From positions 1 to 10,513 of the forward strand of contig CAYYOS010000088.1 in NCBI GenBank assembly GCA_964473355.1: a stretch of 10,513 bases of DNA. The letters run 5' to 3'. The notes below the pieces were generated by a model. The model searched no databases. It saw only the letters and a program-made list of their open reading frames with translations, and was not told the origin of the DNA. The DNA is from CAYYOS01 sp964473355 (GTDB lineage Bacteria > Pseudomonadota > Gammaproteobacteria > Burkholderiales > REEB80). Each line of letters starts with the position of its first letter. Positions within the stretch are counted from its first letter, which is position 1. Shown here one piece after another: positions 7,426-10,513 of the stretch. A program made the position numbers and the translations under genes.

Positions 7426-7704
7426 TTAAATGTGCTGAATCCAGCTCGTGTCACCCGATTGGTTCCGAATGGTGGATTTCTCGTTATTTGCCTGCTTAAC
7501 TAAAGCCTGTTTTTGCAAGCTGGTGCGCACTTCGACACGATTAACCTTGCTGATTAAGTCGGTAGCAAAGGCCCGGGCTTGCTCTGCTGTTAGGTACATT
7601 ACGGAGCACTGAGCGGGGAAAAAAGAAACGCGTATGCTGTCCCTGGCGAGGCCGCTGTCCTCAACGGTGACGTCGATTTTAAAGTCTTTGCTTAGTTCTA
7701 TCAT
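7426..7704 (-). CDS. Small hypothetical protein, 92 residues
   Basis: I do not recognise this protein. It runs opposite to alaS and is very likely a real gene: AAGGAG (complement of 7710-7715) lies five bases before its ATG and a possible promoter lies just further upstream. The sequence is soluble, with no signal peptide, membrane segment or cysteine pair (one Cys, in FFPAQCSVMYL). The first half looks like beta strands (FKIDVTVEDSG, DSIRVSFFP), followed by a predicted helix LTAEQARAFATDLISKVNRVEV of the kind seen at the end of many small domains of unknown function. The last 30 or so residues are polar and probably disordered. It sits immediately downstream of alaS, where other proteobacteria often have lysC or csrA; it resembles neither, lacking the CsrA start MLILTR. 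No function can be assigned. Confidence 0.75.
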   Translation of the reverse strand: MIELSKDFKIDVTVEDSGLARDSIRVSFFPAQCSVMYLTAEQARAFATDLISKVNRVEVRTSLQKQALVKQANNEKSTIRNQSGDTSWIQHI

Positions 7705-7709
7705 GCCGG

Positions 7710-7715
7710 CTCCTT
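7710..7715 (-). promoter_or_regulatory. Strong ribosome binding site of the small hypothetical gene
   Basis: Read on the minus strand this is AAGGAG, five bases before the ATG at 7704. It fixes the start of the 92-residue gene and is the main reason to treat that frame as a gene. Confidence 0.8.
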
Positions 7716-7741
7716 AAAAATTGGTTGCTTAAGCTCCTAAC

Positions 7742-7758
7742 AGCAGTAATTGTGCCAA
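7742..7758 (-). promoter_or_regulatory. Candidate sigma-54 (-24/-12) promoter
   Basis: On the minus strand the sequence reads TTGGCACAATTACTGCT. The sigma-54 consensus is YTGGCACGrNNNTTGCW; the GG and GC elements are at the required spacing and only two constrained positions differ. The GC lies at 7743-7744, so transcription would begin near 7731, giving a leader of about 27 bases that contains the AAGGAG site. I see no activator gene in the window. One such match in 10 kb can arise by chance. Confidence 0.4.
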
Positions 7759-7810
7759 GCATATTGAGCATGCGGATCCAGGCCCAGCGCGGAGAGACGG
7801 CGGGGTGGTC

Positions 7811-7824
7811 GTCAAATTTTTGAC
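7811..7824. repeat. Palindrome GTCAAA-TT-TTTGAC, possible operator
   Basis: A perfect 6-bp inverted repeat with a 2-base centre lies in the 185-base intergenic region between the small minus-strand gene and the pseudouridine synthase gene. Its right arm overlaps TTGACT (7820-7825), which could be a -35 element for the + strand gene, although the -10 at 17 bases (GCGAAT) is poor. It could be a regulator binding site; the protein is unknown. Confidence 0.3.
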
Positions 7825-7889
7825 TGAGATGTCGAGAGTTTGGCGAATTGGCGCAACGAAAACACTGGTCTAAGTCCTTCTAAAAGCGT

Positions 7890-8621
7890 ATGGACAAAGT
7901 TCGCATCTCAAAATTAATGTCTGAACGAGGGCTGTGTTCCCGGCGTGAAGCTGACGCATACATCGAAAAGGGATGGGTGTTTGTCGACGGCGTGCGTGTT
8001 GAAGAATTGGGAACAAAAATTTTTCCCAGCCAAAAAATAACTTTAAATCGCCTGGGAGCCGCAAAACAACGCGCCCGTGCGACCATTATTCTGAATAAAC
8101 CGGTAGGGTACGTATCGGCGCAGGCGGAACTGGGTTACCGACCGGCGATAACGCTCATTACCGCAGAAAATCATTTTCCTACGCCGGGCACAAACAAACA
8201 TTTTTCAGCCGAGCATTTGCGCGGATTGGCGCCGGCCGGTCGCCTAGATATCGATTCGCAAGGATTACTGGTATTAACGCAGGACGGCCGTATTGCCAAA
8301 CAACTTATTGGTGAAGATTCCTCGGTGAAGAAAGAGTATTTGGTACGGGTGCGAGGAAAACTCACCGAGCACGGACTAAGATTGCTCAATCACGGCTTAA
8401 GCTTAGATGGCGTAGCTTTGAAAGCGGCAGACGTCGTTTGGCAAAACGAGGATCAGTTGCGGTTTGTCTTAAGTCAAGGTAAAAAACGGCAAATTCGACG
8501 CATGTGCGATCTAGTGGGTATTACGGTGATTGGTTTGAAACGTATCGCAATAGGCCAAGTGAAACTAGGAAACTTGCCGGTCGGCAAATGGCGCTATTTA
8601 CGCGACAATGAGCAGTTCTAA
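7890..8621 (+). CDS. RluF-like 23S rRNA pseudouridine synthase (RsuA/RluB/E/F family)
   Basis: The enzyme converts a uridine in rRNA to pseudouridine; E. coli RluF acts on U2604 of 23S rRNA. The 243-residue protein starts with an S4 RNA-binding domain (RISKLMSERGLCSRREADAYIEKG, 5-28, continuing to about 52). The catalytic domain begins at IILNKPVGYVS (66-76) and has GRLDIDSQGLLVLTQDG (117-133) with catalytic Asp120, KKEYLVRVRG (147-156) and QGKKRQIRRMCDLVG (196-210), ending in LPVGKWRYLRD. The C-terminal pattern and the C-S-R-R-E-A-D S4 signature fit RluF best, but it is shorter than RluF (about 290) because the long basic tail is absent. A stretch at about 86-112, before the catalytic loop, looks like an insertion relative to E. 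coli RluF. An in-frame TAA at 7881 makes the ATG at 7890 the first start; its ribosome binding site is weak. The family is certain; the exact target uridine is inferred. Confidence 0.9.
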   Translation: MDKVRISKLMSERGLCSRREADAYIEKGWVFVDGVRVEELGTKIFPSQKITLNRLGAAKQRARATIILNKPVGYVSAQAELGYRPAITLITAENHFPTPGTNKHFSAEHLRGLAPAGRLDIDSQGLLVLTQDGRIAKQLIGEDSSVKKEYLVRVRGKLTEHGLRLLNHGLSLDGVALKAADVVWQNEDQLRFVLSQGKKRQIRRMCDLVGITVIGLKRIAIGQVKLGNLPVGKWRYLRDNEQF

Positions 8622-8648
8622 AGTAGCGCTCGAGCAAGCGAAAGAAAA

Positions 8649-8673
8649 CCGGCCAAACTTAAGTTTGAACCGG
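8649..8673. terminator. Hairpin terminator between convergent genes, probably bidirectional
   Basis: CCGG (8649-8652) pairs with CCGG (8670-8673) around a perfect 14-base palindrome CAAACTTAAGTTTG (8654-8667), with a small internal loop (C against AA). Read on the minus strand the hairpin is followed by TTTTCTTTC; on the plus strand by the weaker CCTCTT. It lies between the stop codons of the pseudouridine synthase (+) and the small membrane protein (-), and probably works best for the latter. Confidence 0.65.
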
Positions 8674-8691
8674 CCTCTTGACGTGCATGAA

Positions 8692-8940
8692 TTATGCGCG
8701 TCGCCGGATCAAACGATATAGAAATAAAATCACAATCGCGCCAATAACCGCGCCGATAAATCCCGCCGGTTCATTTGCTGCATATAGCCCTAACGCTTGT
8801 CCGAGATAAGTTGCAAGTAAAGCACCACCTATACCCAATAAAATGGTAATGATAAAGCCGCCGGGATCGCGCCCAGGCATTAAAAACTTGGCTACAATGC
8901 CTGCCAGCAAACCAATCAAAATAGTCCATAATAACGACAT
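8692..8940 (-). CDS. GlsB/YeaQ/YmgE family stress-response membrane protein
   Basis: This 82-residue protein of the transglycosylase-associated (Transgly_assoc) family is nearly all membrane: helices at about 3-20 (LLWTILIGLLAGIVAKFL), 28-47 (GFIITILLGIGGALLATYLG) and 58-77 (ending FLYRLI), with a basic RRRA tail. The short loop MPGRDPGGF after helix 1 and the glycine-rich GIGGA in helix 2 are the family signature. It would sit in the inner membrane. Despite the family name no transglycosylase activity is established; homologues are commonly induced by stress. The start is fixed by AAGGAGGA (complement of 8944-8951) three bases upstream. It is transcribed away from the PLD-like gene, sharing a 204-base intergenic region with it, and ends at the shared hairpin. 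Confidence 0.92.
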   Translation of the reverse strand: MSLLWTILIGLLAGIVAKFLMPGRDPGGFIITILLGIGGALLATYLGQALGLYAANEPAGFIGAVIGAIVILFLYRLIRRRA

Positions 8941-9067
8941 ACGTCCTCCTTCTGGTTGTTGTAAATCGTCAAAGTTAGAATGAAATGCACTGGATTTAGT
9001 TCTCGCTGGCCTGAATTTTCCTTTTTGTTCGCGGCGGAACTAATCTGGGTGTAAGGCTGTTCCTAGT

Positions 9068-9119
9068 TATAATCATCCGCTCGCACCATCAAGTGACGTT
9101 TAACCTAACCCGCTACAAT
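9068..9119 (+). promoter_or_regulatory. Candidate promoters of the PLD-like gene
   Basis: In the 204-base divergent region there is a perfect TATAAT (9068-9073) with only a poor -35 (CTGGGT, 9045-9050), and a second possible pair GTGACG (9093-9098) and TACAAT (9114-9119) with a short 15-base spacer. Either could drive the gene at 9145; neither is convincing alone. I could not find a clear promoter for the divergent small membrane protein gene. Confidence 0.3.
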
Positions 9120-9144
9120 AGGAATCTCCTGATTAATTGAAACC

Positions 9145-10440
9145 ATGGCAAAATTCACCACCTTTATTAAAACAAAAAAAATGTTAGTTTTTTTTATCAT
9201 TCTTGCGTCGGTCATCATTACCATCGTGGCGCTCAACGTCACGTCCGGTGAAAAAAAGATCGAAAAGAAAATCGAAGAGCTATATAGCATCCAAGACCCA
9301 CAATTCTTGCGATCTATGGGCAGTCTGCTGGGGCCCGGCGTTTTGGCTGGCAATAAAGTAGTGGGCTTAGTGAATGGCGATGAAATTTTTCCGCCCATGC
9401 TTAAAGCCATTCGCGGCGCGAAGGAAACCATCAACTTCGAAACCTACATATATTGGTCAGGCAATATTGGTAAAGAGTTTGCAGATGCGCTATCCGAGCG
9501 CGCCAAAGCCGGCGTGAAAGTTCATGTATTAATCGATTGGCTGGGAAGCGCAAAAATGGATAGCGCGCTGCTGCAAGAAATGGAAAATGCCGGTGTTGAT
9601 ATTCGCAAATACCACCCCTTGCACTGGTACAACTTGGGCCGTATTAACAATCGCACACACCGTAAGTTATTGATTGTGGATGGTAAAATCGGCTTCACCG
9701 GGGGCGTGGGCATCGCTGATAACTGGTTGGGGAATGCCCAAGACCCGGACCACTGGCGCGACTCTCATTTTAGTTTAGAGGGGCCGGCAGTCGCACAAAT
9801 GCAAGCGGCATTCATGGATAACTGGATGAAAACTTCGGGCGAAGTGCTGCATGGGAGCGAATATTTTCCTGAATTAAAACCAGCCGGGGATCAGTACGCG
9901 CAAGTTTTTCGCAGTTCGCCGGGAGAGGGCGCGGAAAGCGTGAGATTAATGTATTTACTGTCCATTGCTAGCGCCCGAAAAACGATATACATCGCTAACG
10001 CTTATTTTGTACCCGATGATTTGTCGATTGAAACTATGGTGCGGGCGTTGAAACGAGGCGTTCAAATTCGCCTTTTACTTCCGGGCCAAAAGACCGATGC
10101 GGCACCGGTGCGCTGGGCATCCCGCTCGCGCTGGGGTGAGCTATTAAAAGCCGGAGCGCTCATTTATGAATATCAGCCGACCATGTATCATTGCAAGGTG
10201 ATGATAGTGGATGGTGTGTGGACCTCCGTTGGGTCAACTAACTTTGATTCGCGCTCTTTCCGTTTGAACGATGAGGCCAATTTGAACGTGTACGATCATT
10301 CATTGGCACAGCGTCAGGTGGATATCTTTGAAGACGATTTAAAGAAGTCCCGCCAAATTACCTATGACGAATGGGAGAAGCGCCCCTGGATAGAAAAATT
10401 ACTGGAACACACCGTGGGTTTATTGCGCTCGCAATTGTGA
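9145..10440 (+). CDS. Membrane-anchored phospholipase D/cardiolipin synthase-like protein
   Basis: PLD-superfamily enzymes transfer phosphatidyl groups through a phospho-histidine; bacterial cardiolipin synthases join two phosphatidylglycerols, or PG and PE. This 431-residue protein has both HxKxxxxD motifs: H172-R-K174-LLIV-D179 followed by GKIGFTGG, and H349-C-K351-VMIV-D356 followed by GVWTSVGSTNFDSRSF. Each is preceded by the expected core (INFETYIYWSGNIG at 96-109; IYIANAYFVPD at 281-291). One N-terminal membrane helix (about 13-31, MLVFFIILASVIITIVALN) replaces the two helices of ClsA, followed by a charged EKKIEKKIEEL stretch, so the catalytic part is probably anchored with a short linker. 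ClsB of E. coli has a similar length. The start at 9145 has a poor ribosome binding site; a second in-frame ATG at 9181, at the beginning of the helix, is possible. Family is certain; cardiolipin synthase activity rather than another PLD reaction is likely but not shown. Confidence 0.9.
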   Translation: MAKFTTFIKTKKMLVFFIILASVIITIVALNVTSGEKKIEKKIEELYSIQDPQFLRSMGSLLGPGVLAGNKVVGLVNGDEIFPPMLKAIRGAKETINFETYIYWSGNIGKEFADALSERAKAGVKVHVLIDWLGSAKMDSALLQEMENAGVDIRKYHPLHWYNLGRINNRTHRKLLIVDGKIGFTGGVGIADNWLGNAQDPDHWRDSHFSLEGPAVAQMQAAFMDNWMKTSGEVLHGSEYFPELKPAGDQYAQVFRSSPGEGAESVRLMYLLSIASARKTIYIANAYFVPDDLSIETMVRALKRGVQIRLLLPGQKTDAAPVRWASRSRWGELLKAGALIYEYQPTMYHCKVMIVDGVWTSVGSTNFDSRSFRLNDEANLNVYDHSLAQRQVDIFEDDLKKSRQITYDEWEKRPWIEKLLEHTVGLLRSQL

Positions 10441-10513
10441 TGGCTAACGATTGTTGAGTCCCGTGCCATCTCCCGGGTTTATCCAGCAACTTCAGGCCGC
10501 TCAAATCTATTTA
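10441..10513. other. Window tail, no feature seen
   Basis: The 73 bases after the PLD-like stop codon contain no open frame of useful length with a ribosome binding site, and no convincing terminator hairpin. Confidence 0.6.

Noticed and set aside
7426..7704. The small gene after alaS as csrA
   Set aside because: It lacks the CsrA start MLILTR, is longer than CsrA and is on the opposite strand.
1..10513. CRISPR array, transposon ends, prophage or tRNA genes
   Set aside because: No regularly spaced direct repeats, transposase-like frames, integrase or cloverleaf-forming sequence were seen on either strand.

Overview
The window looks like chromosomal DNA of a Gram-negative proteobacterium, gamma or beta class. 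The basis is a recA-recX-alaS cluster in the order familiar from gammaproteobacteria, a RecA of beta/gammaproteobacterial type, an RsuA/RluF-type pseudouridine synthase and exported c-type cytochrome chemistry. Genus cannot be read from the sequence. A run of ten N inside alaS suggests a draft or metagenomic scaffold with a closed-up gap.

Layout. (1) Positions 1-3155 hold an exported redox pair on the + strand: the 3' part of a PQQ-type beta-propeller gene, then a large di-heme cytochrome c peroxidase/MauG-family protein with its own signal peptide, closed by a hairpin terminator at about 3171-3202. (2) Positions 3326-7387 are the housekeeping block recA, recX and alaS, tightly packed; recX starts on a TTG inside the end of recA. 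(3) Positions 7426-7704 (- strand) hold a small unrecognised gene with a strong ribosome binding site and a sigma-54-like -24/-12 element just upstream. (4) Positions 7890-8621 encode an RluF-like 23S rRNA pseudouridine synthase, ending at a hairpin shared with the convergent next gene. (5) Positions 8692-8940 (- strand) encode a three-helix GlsB/YeaQ/YmgE-type membrane protein, and divergently from it positions 9145-10440 encode a membrane-anchored phospholipase D/cardiolipin synthase-like enzyme. The last 73 bases hold nothing I can call.

How the genes work together. recA and recX form a recombinase and regulator pair, with alaS a housekeeping passenger. The propeller and di-heme peroxidase probably act together outside the cytoplasmic membrane, though their substrate is unknown. 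The GlsB-like and PLD-like genes both concern the envelope and share a 204-base divergent intergenic region.

I see no CRISPR array, insertion sequence, phage gene, tRNA or rRNA. The least explained items are the propeller/di-heme pair and the orphan 92-residue gene with its possible sigma-54 promoter. Neither amounts to a demonstrated new system.
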